Shown: positions 32,439-43,809 of the stretch, piece after piece
How positions within the stretch are numbered: position 1 is the first letter of the stretch
How the letters are laid out: the number at the start of each line of letters is the position of its first letter
From: Haematobia irritans
Taxonomy: Eukaryota > Arthropoda > Insecta > Diptera > Muscidae
Direction of reading: 5' to 3'
Assembly (NCBI RefSeq): GCF_050003625.1
Contig: NC_134397.1
Coordinates: forward strand, 70,716,669 to 70,780,668
Length of the DNA: 64,000 nt
Notes under the pieces: generated by a model
Database searches by the model: none
The model's input: only the letters and a program-made list of their open reading frames with translations
Told to the model about the DNA's origin: nothing
Program-made: the position numbers and the translations under genes

Positions 32439-33094
32439 TCAGCGAAAATGGTCTAGGTTGAAAATGACCAGACCAGTGAGGTTTTGAAGTACATTTGTTG
32501 GGATTTACTACTAAGTGCTGCTCAAATACGCAAATTTCTTAGCACGGAAATGTACTGTCTACAATGAGATGTCTGCCAGGAGCAAAAGTAGACGAATTCT
32601 GCTCCGTCAGAACAAACGCCTAGGCCACGGGCAGCAAGAGTTACTCGTCATAATTCACAAAAATCGTATCAAGACAGGCCAAAAGCATCAAGGGCTTATG
32701 AGATACCCAACAAAAAAAATTAACTAAAAATAAAGAAAACATCTTAGGAGCCAGATCATTCCCATTTTAACCACACTCTAGTTCATTCTTACTATTTTTT
32801 AGAAGTGTACGAAAAATTTCTTCTGTCTGACATTAAAATTTTACTGCCATTTAGTTCATAAATTTTTTGAGACGTATTTGGAATAAAGAAAAAATCGTTG
32901 GGCTGGGGAAAATTTCTTACAAAATTTTAAAAATAAACTAAAACAAAATAATTTCTGTGCAATAAATATAAGTACATTTTAGTTTTAAAACCGACTTTTT
33001 TTCTGTGTGATTTTGCTCTTGAAACATGGTAAGGATCACCTCAACATGTTTCAAAAGCAAAATGTGGATGTGTAATCAGTATTTTGGATTTCAT
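32439..33094 (-). repeat. Unclassified segment, then M9-like element (minus)
   Basis: 32439-32750 is not recognised; a 70-codon frame at 32515-32727 has no known domain. From about 32755 to 33012 the sequence matches M9 reversed (CATTCCCATTTTAACC, TTTAGTTCATAAATTTTTTG, CGACTTTTTTTCTGTG). From 33013 GCTCTTGAAACATGG, GGATCACCTCAACATGTTTC and AAAAGCAAAATG resemble one arm of M2. Confidence 0.55.
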
Positions 33095-33096
33095 TA

Positions 33097-33612
33097 CACT
33101 GAAAAAACAGTGAACCCACCAGGAAGAAAACTTTCGGTTAATTTTAGAAAATTTTGAATATTTGTAGAAAATTTTAACTAAACAGTATTACAAACGTTGG
33201 CATCACGCCGATGTCATAAAAATAAGTAAATATTTTTCGACAAATACAAGAAAATTTATTAGACATAACTAAGTTTTTTCACTTTTGAAAGAAAATTTTG
33301 TAGTTTGAAGAAAAAACTTGGAGTTCAAAATTGCAAGAATGTCTTTAGTGACATACGAAGTTCACGATGGACGCATTTTTGGTAAAATTTACAAATTTAA
33401 AGAAATTCTGAACTATTTTGTTGAAGACACGAATTTAGTTAATCCTTATGCTTCACTTGAGCATATTTTTTTCCTCGGGTTTAGTTAATTTAACTAACGT
33501 ACACAAAAAAGTATTAGAGTAAAGAAAACTTTCTCCAAACATAATATTTCTATTAACTAAAATAAAGTTAAATTGGCTTTAGTGAAATAGAGAGTTCACT
33601 TTTTTTTGAGTG
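33097..33612 (-). mobile_element. M4 non-autonomous DNA transposon, 516 bp
   Basis: CACTGAAAAAACAGTGAACC at the left and GTTCACTTTTTTTTGAGTG at the right, with TA at 33095-33096 and 33613-33614. The terminal repeats are about 18 bp. The copy at 62679-63194 is the same length in the opposite orientation. No coding sequence. Confidence 0.9.
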
Positions 33613-33614
33613 TA

Positions 33615-34604
33615 AAAAAAACTGTTTCCCCAGGAAACAATAAAAAAATTGAAATTGCTACTTAAAGATTTTTTGAATAATACTAGCCAATATTTTATCG
33701 CAATTTCTACGTCTGTCGAGAAAGGGATCGGTACAATTTTCAAATAGTTTTTTGTAAATTTCTGTAATTTCATTTGTCCTGGCTGCATTTTATGTACAGT
33801 AAACTTCGCAAAACTTGAATTTAATGCCAAAACACGAACAAAAAAAGCACATCACATCAATAGAACTTCTTTTGAAGTAAAAATGAATTCCAGCACAAAA
33901 AAAATATAATTTTGGGTGTACCTTAATAGTAATGACTTCAACAAAAATTTAATTTGATCGTCTGTCCAATTTATTGAAATTTGTTCATACAATTAATGAA
34001 TTTCATTAATGAAAAATTTTTATGAATACTGTTCATAAAATAATATGACAAATCATAGGGAGATTAGTCTTAGCCACTTTATAATTGATAACAGTCTATA
34101 CCCAAAGAAAAAATTCTTTCCTCCGGAACGAAATTTTACACAAACGAAATTCCCATTTGCTATAAATTATTTTCTTTAGGAGTGCTCCGAATGCAGGGTA
34201 CCCATATAACTGTTTTTTAAGCAGTCTTCTATTTATCCGAAAATCCAAATTTATTGAAAACCGATTTTCGCTTTCTTCCCGAAAACAATTTTTTCTTGTG
34301 ATAAAGAACAACATTTTTGATGTAAAGAAATGATATTTAAATTAACTGGGGTATCGAATCTTAGGATTAAAGATAAAAAATCGTAACAAATTGACTAATA
34401 CTTATTTGGAGGAGTATCCATCTTTAGTTTAAAGATTTTCGAAATTAAGAAAACCAGCGCTGCTTTGAAATACCTGTTGTAATTTAGATTTTTAAACTGA
34501 CTTTTTTGTACACGAATACCTTTATTGATATATAAACAAAAAAAGAATGAATATTCAATTCAAGATGTATTCAATTCAAGATGTATTTAAATGTATATAG
34601 CCTA
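33615..34604. other. Unclassified sequence with degraded element fragments
   Basis: About 34098-34160 resembles M7 (AAAAATTCTTTCCTCCGGAA, CGAAATTTTACAC). About 34490-34545 resembles the M6 left part (TTTTTAAACTGACTTTTTTG). A direct repeat of TATTCAATTCAAGATGTAT lies at 34553-34590. Nothing else recognised. Confidence 0.5.
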
Positions 34605-35199
34605 CACTCAAAAAAAGTTTATTTATATCCAAAGATTATGATCTTCCTTTAAGGATTTTGGTATGGATTCCGAGCCAAAGATGCGACTTCTTTAAAATAA
34701 GAAAATTGTTTTGCAACCTATCTGGCTTTAAATCTAGGATAGTTTAAAAATGAAAATTATAACGGATACTTCAAAGTAAAAAATATTTTCTTATTTCCAA
34801 AAAAAAACGTTAAACCAAAGATGATAAATCCTCAAAATAAGACTTAGCCTATATTTGATGCATTTTTATCTTAAATCTAAAGATTCAATATTTCAGTTAA
34901 TTTGAGGACAATTTCTTTAAATTAAAAATGTGTTTCTTTACATTCAGGAAAAATTAGTTCAAAGGCATGGAACTTTAACGAGGGGGCCAAAATTTTCAAA
35001 ATTTGTGTACTAAATTTTATGAAAAAAAATTTAAGCAAATATTATGAACTTCATTTTAATTAAAATTTCATTATTTTAAAGAAATTTGTCCTCAATAGTG
35101 TGTAAATTGCTCATCCTAAATTTTTTACTAACCATCACCTTTGACTCTGAGTCAATAAAAAAATTCTGCAGGAAAGATGAAAATCAATTTTTTTGAGTA
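34605..35199 (-). mobile_element. M6 non-autonomous DNA transposon
   Basis: CACTCAAAAAAAGTTTATTT at the left and TTTTTTTGAGTA at the right, TA at 34603-34604 and 35200-35201; 595 bp. Holds GCTTTAAATCTAGG and GGATTTTGGTATGGATTCCG, the reverse of the motif near 6640. Related copies are at 58568 and 59680-59910. Confidence 0.75.
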
Positions 35200-35391
35200 T
35201 ACGTGCGGAATGAGAGTAATTTTTTATTTGGGGAAATTAATAAAACCCATGGGATAATTTTTACTTACTAGGATCAAATGGGGTTTTATGATTACCTGAA
35301 ATTAATAAATTTAGAAAAGAGATATTAGTTTTCAATAAAGTGCATCATTTTTTTAATTATACTCATACAACGCAGTCGAAACATTTAAGCA
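35200..35391. other. Unclassified linker
   Basis: Short AT-rich stretch between M6 and the M8 fragment; nothing recognised. Confidence 0.4.
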
Positions 35392-35586
35392 CCCAGCAAA
35401 AAAATTTGGAAGTTCTTCTAAAGGCATAACTTTAAAAGCACTTCCAAAAATGTCCTCCCAAAGATGTTCTTTATTTTAACTACACAGGAAGTACTTTTAG
35501 TTAAATTTTTTTTACAAGCCTCGTTTTTTCATATTTTTTAATGGGTAATTTTAACTTTTTTGCTTCGTATAGATTAAAAACAGGTG
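35392..35586 (+). mobile_element. M8 left-end fragment
   Basis: CCCAGCAAAAAAATTTGGAA, GCACTTCC, GATGTTCTTTATTTTAACTA and CACAGGAAGTACTTTTAG match the left part of M8 at 56807. It supplies the empty site for the M5 insertion there (AACTACACAGGAAG). Homology ends at about 35586. Confidence 0.75.
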
Positions 35587-37711
35587 TAACGATCCACCTT
35601 CACGGGCCCTGCTTCCTCCGAGATTGGCTACCTCCTTGCCGCCGGCCGTGCTCAGTCTTGGGCGGTTCTTGCTCTTTAGAAGCAGACACGGAATCATTAT
35701 CATATAAGTAAAATAAGGTAGCTCTTTTGATAGGACACAGATGAGCAAAGAAGGGATATTAGAGAAAAATAGAAACTAAAAATTTTGAATGATGTTTGTT
35801 TAAAAGGGCTGCATTAGATGTCGACTTGCCGCCTATTCTTAAACCTCCCACTCAACCATGTCAACATTTGTCTGTTGACCTGCATTGCCATCTTCTACAA
35901 TGAGTTTTTCACCTTTCGTAAGGAAAACTAAAACTTAAAAATTCATTTCAATAGATTATATTTACATAAATATAGGGTAACAAATATTGCAAGAAAAATC
36001 CTGACTAAATAAAATTTATTAATAAAAGTTACTAAACGTACTAAAAATGACTTAGGAGAAATGTTTTAAATTTGACCGAAAGATAAAATTGATTTTTGAA
36101 TTAGAACAAAATTAATCGTATATAATTAAAATCTGGCTAACATTTTATAGGTGTGATATAGTAAAATATTTAAATATTAAAGTGTAATTTTGAGCATATA
36201 CAAAAATGAAATAAATAAATTTTGACTCACCAATTTAATCCTTAGTTGTCTCCAGGCCTGATGACTTCGGATCTATTGTTTTTTTTTTTTTTAAGGGTAT
36301 AAAATCTATATTATATATATTTCAAAATTGCATAGCTCACGAGAAAGGTAAATTTTTATAAAAAAAATTATCTGATTAGTGGATAAGTGAAGTGAATTCT
36401 AATTTTTAGGTATACATTAACATTTATAAATGAAATAAAATCTTAAATGAAAATTGACTCAAATAAATTTAAAACATAAAAAATTGTTAATTATATCGTT
36501 AAAGAAAAGTTATAATGTATTTAACTGAAATAATTCGGAAATAAAAAAAATGTATTTTTATGAAAAAAAAATCAAAATTATTCTAGGAATTCTCACATGG
36601 AGACAAACGTCTTCGTAAAGTTTTGTTAATGAAATAATTTTTCCTATTTCTCTTATGCAATTAATGAAATAAATCCCTCTATATGATCCTTGGTAATTAA
36701 ATGTTCTCGCAATGTAGATGAAATATCTTGATATTCAAAAATCTGGGGTTTCCATAAACCAACTGATTAGGAATCTTCACCAATATCAGCCCAATAGCCG
36801 GGAATCAAAAAGATGTTTCACATAAATCCTTTGCAGCGTTCTTGAGAAACTATCTCCCCACAAGGATATTGAAAATCCAAAATTTGTGATTGTCCTTCTT
36901 ATTGGTTGTATTCTTGAAAACTGGCAATATATCGAACGAAAATCATCAGCTTTCTCTGCCTTAATGGTCAGCAAGACAAAATTGGCAAACCCAAATGGAG
37001 TTTTCTAGTCCAGAATATTAGAACTAATTCAAAACGGCAGGAATAATATTATCGATGATTTCACAGAATAAGTTCCTCAATAATTGTTTATATAATCAAT
37101 CACTCGCGGTCACCAAGCTCTCTATAATTTACAAAATTTTTACTTTTGTTACAGAGTCTATTATCACACAAAAGCGACCGAACTATTCAAGTATCAAATA
37201 TCTTTTTTTTTTCTTTTCTCATTTTATTTTGTCACAACCAAAATTCTCCAAACCAAAATCCAAAGCTTGCTATGGTTAGAAACAAAATTCTCAAGGCAAG
37301 TACAGGAGAACCAAATATATTCAAGAAAGTATTTTAAATTAGTAGTTGGCATAATGAAAGAAAAACTGATTTTTAAGAAAATCATGGCCTGCCTAGTTTT
37401 CTAAAATTATTTGGTATGAATTAAAAGCAAGTTGAAATTTCCAAAAATTTTTCAAAAAAAACATGGCCTTCTTAAATTGTCCAAAAGCATATATCGAACG
37501 TAAATCTCATAATGAGGCAACTTAGCAACCACCAACTGAAATTTCGAATTATTAATTTGGAAACAACTAAAGTAGCAGTGCTACACAGGGTAAAAATTAA
37601 CAAGTTGGTAATTCATCAAAGTTCTAAGGTACGTAACGCATAGGCAATTCTTAATGGAATTGAAGTGCTCAACTGATCTACAATAAGTCACTCTTTTTTC
37701 AAATTAAATCT
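35587..37711. other. Unclassified sequence with a GC-rich patch
   Basis: 35587-35690 is unusually GC-rich for the window (GGGCCCTGC, TTGCCGCCGGCCGTGC). A minus-strand frame of 65 codons (35551-35748) crosses it but matches nothing I know. From about 35700 to 37700 the sequence is AT-rich with no recognised repeat; frames of 60-75 codons overlap on both strands. Probably intergenic or intronic host DNA. Confidence 0.4.
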
Positions 37712-38030
37712 AACAAGTATATACGGCCGTAAGTTCGGCCAGGCCGAATCTTATGTACTCTCCACCATGGATTGCATACAAACTTGTACTAAAGACTGTC
37801 ATCCACAATCGAACTATTGGGTTGCGGTAAGACTTGCCGATGGCAAGGTATTTTGAAACTGTTTAACACCGTCTTCTCAATTGTAAGTTAGACCATACGG
37901 GGTATATATTAAACAGAAAAAGGCCGATTAAATACGTATATAATTCATTTTCACATAATTTTCTATAGAAATAAAATTTTGACAAAATTTTCTATAGAAA
38001 TAAAATTTTGACAAAACTTTCTATAGAAAT

Positions 38031-38118
38031 ATTTATTTATTAAATTTAACTTAGCTTATATAAATATAAGGCAAGTATAAAAGAAAAAAGAAATAGCATT
38101 AGCTACAAAGGCTATCAG
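38031..38118 (-). mobile_element. Short retroposon 3' end with 10-bp target duplication
   Basis: An 88-bp insert in the 29-bp array is flanked by CTATAGAAAT on both sides (38021-38030 and 38119-38128). On the minus strand it ends in TTTAATAAATAAAT, like a LINE tail, so it is a strongly 5'-truncated insertion. Family not identified. Confidence 0.7.
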
Positions 38119-38409
38119 CTATAGAAATAATTTTGACAAAGTTTTCTATAGAAATAAAATGTTGACAACATGAAATAAAATTTTGACAAAATTTTCTATA
38201 GAAATAAAATTTTGACAAAATTTTCTATAGAAATAAAATTTTGACAAAATTTTTTTTTACAGAAATAAAATTTTGACAAAAATTTCTATAGTAATAAAAT
38301 TTTGACATTTTCTATATAAATAATATTTTGGTAGATTATTTTTGGTGATCGGCTATATAACTATAGACCGATGTGGACCAATTTTGACATGGTCATATAC
38401 TGTTAGCTA

Positions 38410-38763
38410 TGGGAGCCACCGTGGTGGAATGGTTAGCATGCCCGCCTTGCATACACAAGGTCGTGGGTTCGATTCCTGCTACGACCAAACACCAAAAAGT
38501 TTTTCAGCGGTGGATTATCCCACCTCAGTAATGCTGGTGACGTTTCTGAGGGTTTCAAAGCTTCTCTAAGTGGTTTCACTGCAATGTGGAACGCCGTTCG
38601 GACTCGGCTATAAAAAGGAGGTCCCTTGTCATTGAGCTTAACATGGAATCGGGCAGCACTCAGTGATAAGTGAGAAGTTCACCAATGTGGTATCACAATG
38701 GACTGAATAGTCTAAGTGAGCCTGATACATCGGGCTGCCACCTAACCTAACCTAACCTAACCT
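38410..38763 (+). mobile_element. SINE-1, full length with perfect 13-bp target duplication
   Basis: tRNA-like head (GGGAGCCACCGTGGTGGAAT, GGGTTCGATTCC), body with GGAACGCCGTTCGGACTCGG, and tail CCTAACCTAACCTAACCT. ATACTGTTAGCTA occurs at 38397-38409 and 38764-38776. The target is a family B 153-bp unit. At 354 bp this is the reference copy here. Confidence 0.95.
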
Positions 38764-39271
38764 ATACTGTTAGCTACCATATACTAGACCAATGTACCAC
38801 ATTTCACCACCTACCAAATTTCAACTGCATCTGATAAATTTTGCTCCTCCAAGAGCTCCGGAGGTCAAATCTGGGGATCGGTTTATATAGGGGCTACATA
38901 TAATTATGGACCGATATGGACCAATTCCTGCATGGTTGTTAGATACCATATACTAACACCCCGTACGAAATTTCAACCGAATCGGATGAATTTTGCTCAT
39001 CCATGATGCTTCGGAGGACAGATCTAGGGATCGGTTTATATGGGACTATATATAATTATGGACCGATGTGGACCAATTTTTGAATTGTTGTTAGAGACCA
39101 TATACTAACACCATGTACCAAATTTCAGCCGGATCGGATGAAATTTGCTTTTCTTAAGGACTCCGCAAGCCAAATCTGGGGATCGCTTTTATATGGGGGC
39201 TATATATAATTATGGACCGATATGGGCCAATTTTTGCATGGTTGTTAGAGACCCTATACTAACACCATGTA

Positions 39272-39997
39272 GGGAGCCGCTGTGGTTCAATGGTTAGCAT
39301 GCCCGCCTTGCATACACAAGGTCGTGGGTTCGATTCCTGCTTCGACCGAACACCAAAAAATTTTTCAGCGGTGGATTATCACACCTCAGTAATACTGGAG
39401 ACATTTCTGAGGGTTTCAAAGCTTCTCTAAGAGGTTTCACTGCAATGTGGAACGCCGTTCGGACTCGGCTATAAAAAGAAGGTCCCTTGTCATTGAGCTT
39501 AACATGGAATCGGGCAGCACTCAGTGATAAGTGAGAAGTTCACCAATGTGGTATCGCAATGGACTGAATGAGCCACCGTGGTGCAATGGCTAGCATGCCC
39601 GCCTTGCATACACAAGGTCGTGGGTTCGATTCCTGCTTCGACCGAACACCAAAAACGTTTTCCAGCGGTGGATTATCCCACCTCAGTAATGCTGGTGATA
39701 TGTCTGAGGGTTTCAAGGCTTCTCTAAGTGGAAGCAAGGTGGAACGCCGTTCGGACTCGGCTATAAAAAGGAGGTCCCTTGTCATTGAGCTTAACATGGA
39801 ATCGGGCAGCACTCAGTGATAAGAAAGAAGTTCACCAACGTGGTATCACAATGGACTGAATAGTCTAAGTGAGGTTGATACATCGGGCTGCCACCTAACC
39901 TAACCTAACCTAACCTAACCTAACCTAACCTAACCTAACCTAATGGTCTGAATAGTCTAAGTGAGCCTGATACATCAGGCTGCCACCTAACTTAACC
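39272..39997 (+). mobile_element. SINE-1 interrupted by a second SINE-1
   Basis: The outer copy runs from GGGAGCCGCTGTGGTTCAAT to GGACTGAAT (39569) and resumes at 39954 (AGTCTAAGTGAGCCTG) to CACCTAACTTAACCT. The flanking family B sequence does not rejoin in register (ACACCATGTA / ATGGCCCATTTG), so no target duplication is seen and a deletion may have accompanied it. Confidence 0.85.
39570..39943 (+). mobile_element. SINE-1 inserted in SINE-1, with (CCTAA)n tail
   Basis: The inner copy is flanked by TGGACTGAAT (39560-39569) and TGGTCTGAAT (39944-39953), a 10-bp duplication with one mismatch. Its tail has nine or more CCTAA units (about 39895-39943), the longest in the window. The body lacks about 15 bp between CTAAGTGG and AAGCAAGGTGGAACG compared with other copies. 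Confidence 0.9.
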
Positions 39998-40248
39998 TAT
40001 GGCCCATTTGCTATACCATCCGACCTACATCAATAACAACTACTTGTGCCAAGATTCAAGACGATAGTTTGTTGCGTTCGGAAGTTAGCGTGATTTCAAC
40101 AGACGGACGGACGGGCAGACGGACATGCTTAGATCGACTCAGAATTTCACCACAACCCAGAATATATATACTTTATGGGGTCTTAGAACAATATTTCGAT
40201 GTGTTCCAAACAGAATGACAAAGTTAATATACCCCCCATCCTATGGTG

Positions 40249-40498
40249 CACGCAGAGAAGGAATATGATCACCTCAAACATGTTTCAAGAGCAAAATGTT
40301 ATTTTTGTATGGTGACCATGTAACATGTTTGTCACTAAAATGTTATTTTCTCGTCAAATATAACCTGCTTGCCGAAATCAGATACATGATTTCCGAGAAA
40401 GTAACATGGTTGCGAAAACCATGTTACATGGTCACCATCCAAAAATAACATTTTGCTCTTAAAACATGTTTGAGGTGATCATATTCCTTCTCTGGGTG
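40249..40498. mobile_element. M2 non-autonomous element, 250-bp near-palindrome
   Basis: CACGCAGAGAAGGAATATGA at the left and the inverse with CTTCTCTGGGTG at the right. The arms are about 79 bp with only a few mismatches and meet around a short centre. TG flanks both sides (40247-40248 and 40499-40500). The target is the family B 3' end (CTATGGTG | AAGAGTATAAAA). RNA from either strand would fold into one long hairpin. Confidence 0.9.
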
Positions 40499-40595
40499 TG
40501 AAGAGTATAAAATGGAACAAATTATTCCAATTTTGTCGGTAGAAATGCCAAATCCATTCTAGACAATGTTAATATACCCCCATCCTATGGTGGAG

Positions 40596-40964
40596 GGTAT
40601 AATAAAATGGAACAAATTATTCAAATTTTGTCGGTAAAAGTGCTAAATCCATTCTAGAACAATAGCGAATTTTTGAAAATATTTGAGGTCAAACGTTTCA
40701 GACAATCTTTAAAATGCATTAAAAAATTATAAAAATTATTTATTTGGCAAAATATGGCAAAATTATTTAATTCACATCCAAAATACTGAATTCAGATCAC
40801 ACCCTAAAAAGTGATTCAAATTCAATGTAAGGGCTGTTGAAATGGTGGACATCCGTCCTATGTTATGACATGTTAAATTCATCGCTTCGGCACCAATTTT
40901 GCACCACTTGCAGATCTAAAAACAACATTTTCACTACTTTTTTGGCGACGCTTTTTTTGCTGGA
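40596..40964 (+). mobile_element. M8 right-end fragment
   Basis: TTTTTGAAAATATTTG, CAAACGTTTCAGACAATC, CATCCGTCCTATG and GGCGACGCTTTTTTTGCTGG match the right part of M8 at 57980-58357. A partial duplicate of its start lies at 40505-40560. Confidence 0.75.
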
Positions 40965-41742
40965 CATGCATACATATATAGATTTTTTTAAACTAATAAT
41001 GAAAGAGGGTTGCACAAAGAGCTAGCCATTATGGACCAACTTCGAAGTCAATTCAAGTTGGCCAAAAATATTTGTACCGACCTTGATGCTGATGGTTTTC
41101 TCCTCTAAGAGTTATCATCCAACCACCCAAACATAGGTTTTGTAATAATCAAGAGTTATTAGCATTTCTCTAACCACTGTATTAACGTCGACTGACTAGC
41201 GTCAATCTACCAGAGAAGGAAAGTCAAAAAGGCTTAGTCGCTGTCGAAATGTGTGAACATATGTCATGGGAAGAGGCAAAAACAAAAAAAAAAAAAAAAC
41301 AAAAACTGAGCAAAATAACAATAACAACTGTTTGAAAATAATCAAATACCGCCCCACTGGTTATAAACAAATACAGCAACAACTACAACTACAATACAAA
41401 CTCTATCAAAATTCCTACATAGTATATAGAAGTACAAGGCATGTATGACAAATGCCCGTGCGATGTAGCCCATAGGCCATCATAAATATTCATTGGTGTG
41501 ATTAAAAATGGAACCAACAAAAAGTTGAGCCCCAACAATTTACGCTTCGCCGAACATTGTAGCCGTCAAAAGCCTTAGTACTACGTAACGCTCTGATAAC
41601 ATTCGAAACTGAAGTGCTCTATACGATCAGAGCTGTAGGGAAATGTGAGGTCCTGGACGAAAGCCATATCGAGTTTGATTTTGGTATGGGATATAAAAAT
41701 CGCAAAAACCCAAAGGGAAAGGAGAAGTTTTTAAGTTATAAT
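40965..41742. other. Unclassified sequence with CAA-rich stretch
   Basis: Contains an A-run near 41286-41300 and CAACAACTACAACTACAATAC at about 41380. Frames at 41266-41448 (60 codons) and 41614-41868 (84 codons, running into family A) have no recognised domain. No repeats recognised; possibly host untranslated or intergenic DNA. Confidence 0.4.
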
Positions 41743-43094
41743 TTATTATACCCTGCGCCACACTGTGGAATAGGGTATTATAAGTTCGTGCATATGTTTG
41801 CAACACCCAGAAGGAGACGAGATAGACACATGGTGTCTTTCGGAAAAATGCTCAGGGTGGGCTCCTGAGTCGATATAGCCATGTCCGTCTGTCCGTGAAC
41901 ACATTTTTGTAATCAAAGTCTAGGTCGCAGTTTTCGTCCAATCGACTTCAAATTTGGCACAAGTATGTGTTTTGGCTCAGAATAGAACCCTATTGATTTT
42001 GGAAGAAATCGGTTAAGATTTAGATATAGCTCCCATATATATATTTCGCCCGATATGGAGTTATATGGCCCCAGAAGCCAGAGTTTTACCCTAATTTGCT
42101 TACAATTTTGCACAAGAAGAACAATTAGTACTATAGTCAAATTTTATTGAAATCGGTTGAGATTTACATATAGCTCCCATATATATCTTTCGCCCGATAT
42201 GGACTAATATGGTCCTAAAAGCCAGAGTTTTGGCCCAATTTGGTTGAAATTTTGCACAGGGAGTAGATTTAGCATTGTTGCTATGCGTGCCCAATTTGGT
42301 TGAAATCGATTCAGATTTAGATATAGCTCCCATATATATCTTTCGCCCGATATGCACTTATATGGACCCAGAAGCCAGAGTTTTATCCCGATTAGCTTGA
42401 AATTTTGTACAAGGAGTACAATTGGTAGTATAGTCATGTGTGCCAAATTTGATTCAAATCGGTTCAGATTTAGATATAGCTTCTATATATAGTTTTCGCC
42501 CGATATGGACTTATATGGCCCCAGAAGCCAGAGTTTTGGCCCAATTTGGTTGAAATTTTGCACTAGGAGTACAATTAGTAATATAGTCATGTGTGCTAAA
42601 TTTGATTGAAATCGCCCAGATTTAGATATAGCTCCCATATATATGTTTTTCTGATTTCGACAAAAATGGTCAAAATACCAACATTTTCCTTGTTAAATCG
42701 CCGCTGCTTAGTCGAAAAGTTGTAAAAATTACTCTAATTTTCCTAAACTTCTAATACATAAATATCGAGCGATAAATCATAAATAAACTTTTGCGAAGTT
42801 TCCTTAAAATTGCTTCAGATTTAAATGTTTCCCACATTTTTTTACTAAAATTGTGTTCCACCTTAGTGCATTAGCCAACTTAAATTTTGAGTCTATAAAT
42901 TTTGTAAAAGTCTATCAAATTCTGTCCAAATCGAGGGATATTTAAATAAATGTATTTGGGACAAACCTTTATATATAGCACCCAACACATTTGACGGATG
43001 TGATATGGTATCGAAAACTTAGATCTAGAAACTGGTGCAGGGTATAATATGTTATAGTCTGTCTTGCCCGACTTTAGACTTTTTTTACTTGTTT
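41743..43094 (-). repeat. Family A element
   Basis: On the minus strand it starts AACAAGTAAAAAAAG, passes CCCTGCACCAG, and has 153-bp units. CTCCCATATATA-type marks lie at 42030, 42174, 42327, 42480 and 42632. It ends with a 3' block at 41743-41930 containing TCGACTCAGGAGCCCAC and the hairpin TATACCCTGCGCCAC / GTGGAATAGGGTAT. The nearest approach to a full-length family A copy. Confidence 0.8.
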
Positions 43095-43290
43095 TTGGTT
43101 TAATGTTGTTCATACATGGACAGATAGACGGACGGACGGACGGACACCAAGCGCTAGATCGACTCAGGAGGTGATTCTGAGTCGATCGGTATATATTTTG
43201 TGGGGTCTAAAATCAATATTTCTGGTAGGTACATTTTTTGGCAGATCAAAGTTATTATACCCTAAGCACTATGTGGTTTAGTGTATAAAA
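43095..43290 (+). repeat. Family A 3' block, opposite orientation
   Basis: GACAGATAGACGGACGGACG, GCTAGATCGACTCAGGAGGT, ATATATTTTGTGGGGTC, then CCTAAGCACTATGTGGTTTA and TGTATAAAA. It abuts the 5' end of the previous copy. Confidence 0.75.
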
Positions 43291-43291
43291 A

Positions 43292-43809
43292 TAATTGATA
43301 AAATTAACTTTTTAATCAAAGTCGGAAGACTAACCCACTTAAAAAAAAAAGTGATGGAAATTTTTTTAATTTTTAAACAAAAATTTATTTCAAATAATAA
43401 TCAAACTAAAAACACTAACCCCCATTTTCAAGAAACTCCGTTAGTGCTTCGTTAGCTAACGAACTTTTAAAACGCACCATGGGCATATCTGTCATCTTAC
43501 ATATATTTCCATATGACAGTTAAGACCTTAACTGCTGAAAAGTGTTCAGTTAAAGTTAACCGGAGAGAAGATAGCCTAACGTAGCTATATGAAAATGGCT
43601 GTAAACCAGTTGAGAAAGTAATTACAAATAGTTGCGTACAAAAATTAATTAAGCTTTGAAATCAACATCAATTAAATTTTTAATTGAATCACTTAAATAG
43701 TTAATTGAAATTTGATAATGATATCAATTAATTATTTAATAAAGCATTTTTTAGTGTCCAATTGATGCTATCATTTTCGTGATTGAATCAGAAAAAAAAT
43801 TTTTGTGTG
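43292..43809 (+). mobile_element. M3-like element, left end missing
   Basis: TAATTGATAAAATTAACTTT, CGGAAGACTAA and the right end GAATCAGAAAAAAAATTTTT + GTGTG match M3 at 3536-4105. A stretch near 43420-43600 is unrelated to that copy, with ATATGACAGTTAAGACC. Confidence 0.6.

Larger units (their letters stand above)
37712..40595 (+). repeat. Family B element, complete, with SINE, LINE-tail and M2 insertions
   Basis: AACAAGTATATACGGCCG start, 5' block to about 37945, 29-bp array 37950-38330, 153-bp units 38335-39271, and a 3' block at 39998-40248 with GACGGACGGACGGGCAG, GCTTAGATCGACTCAG and ATATATACTTTATGGGG. M2 cuts the last bases at 40249-40498. The 3' end region is then repeated (40560-40595, CCTATGGTGGAGGGTATAAT), a local tandem duplication that includes adjoining M8 sequence. 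Confidence 0.85.

Noticed and set aside
38411..38480. tRNA gene (GGTGGAATGGTTAGCATG ... GGGTTCGATTCC)
   Set aside because: The same head starts every SINE-1 copy and lies inside target repeats; it is a tRNA-derived promoter.
39895..39943. True telomere or internal telomere block
   Set aside because: It sits precisely at the 3' end of a SINE with target repeats and is repeated in shorter form at other SINE-1 tails.
41614..41868. 84-codon frame as a host gene
   Set aside because: Its second half runs into the family A 3' block and no motif is recognisable.
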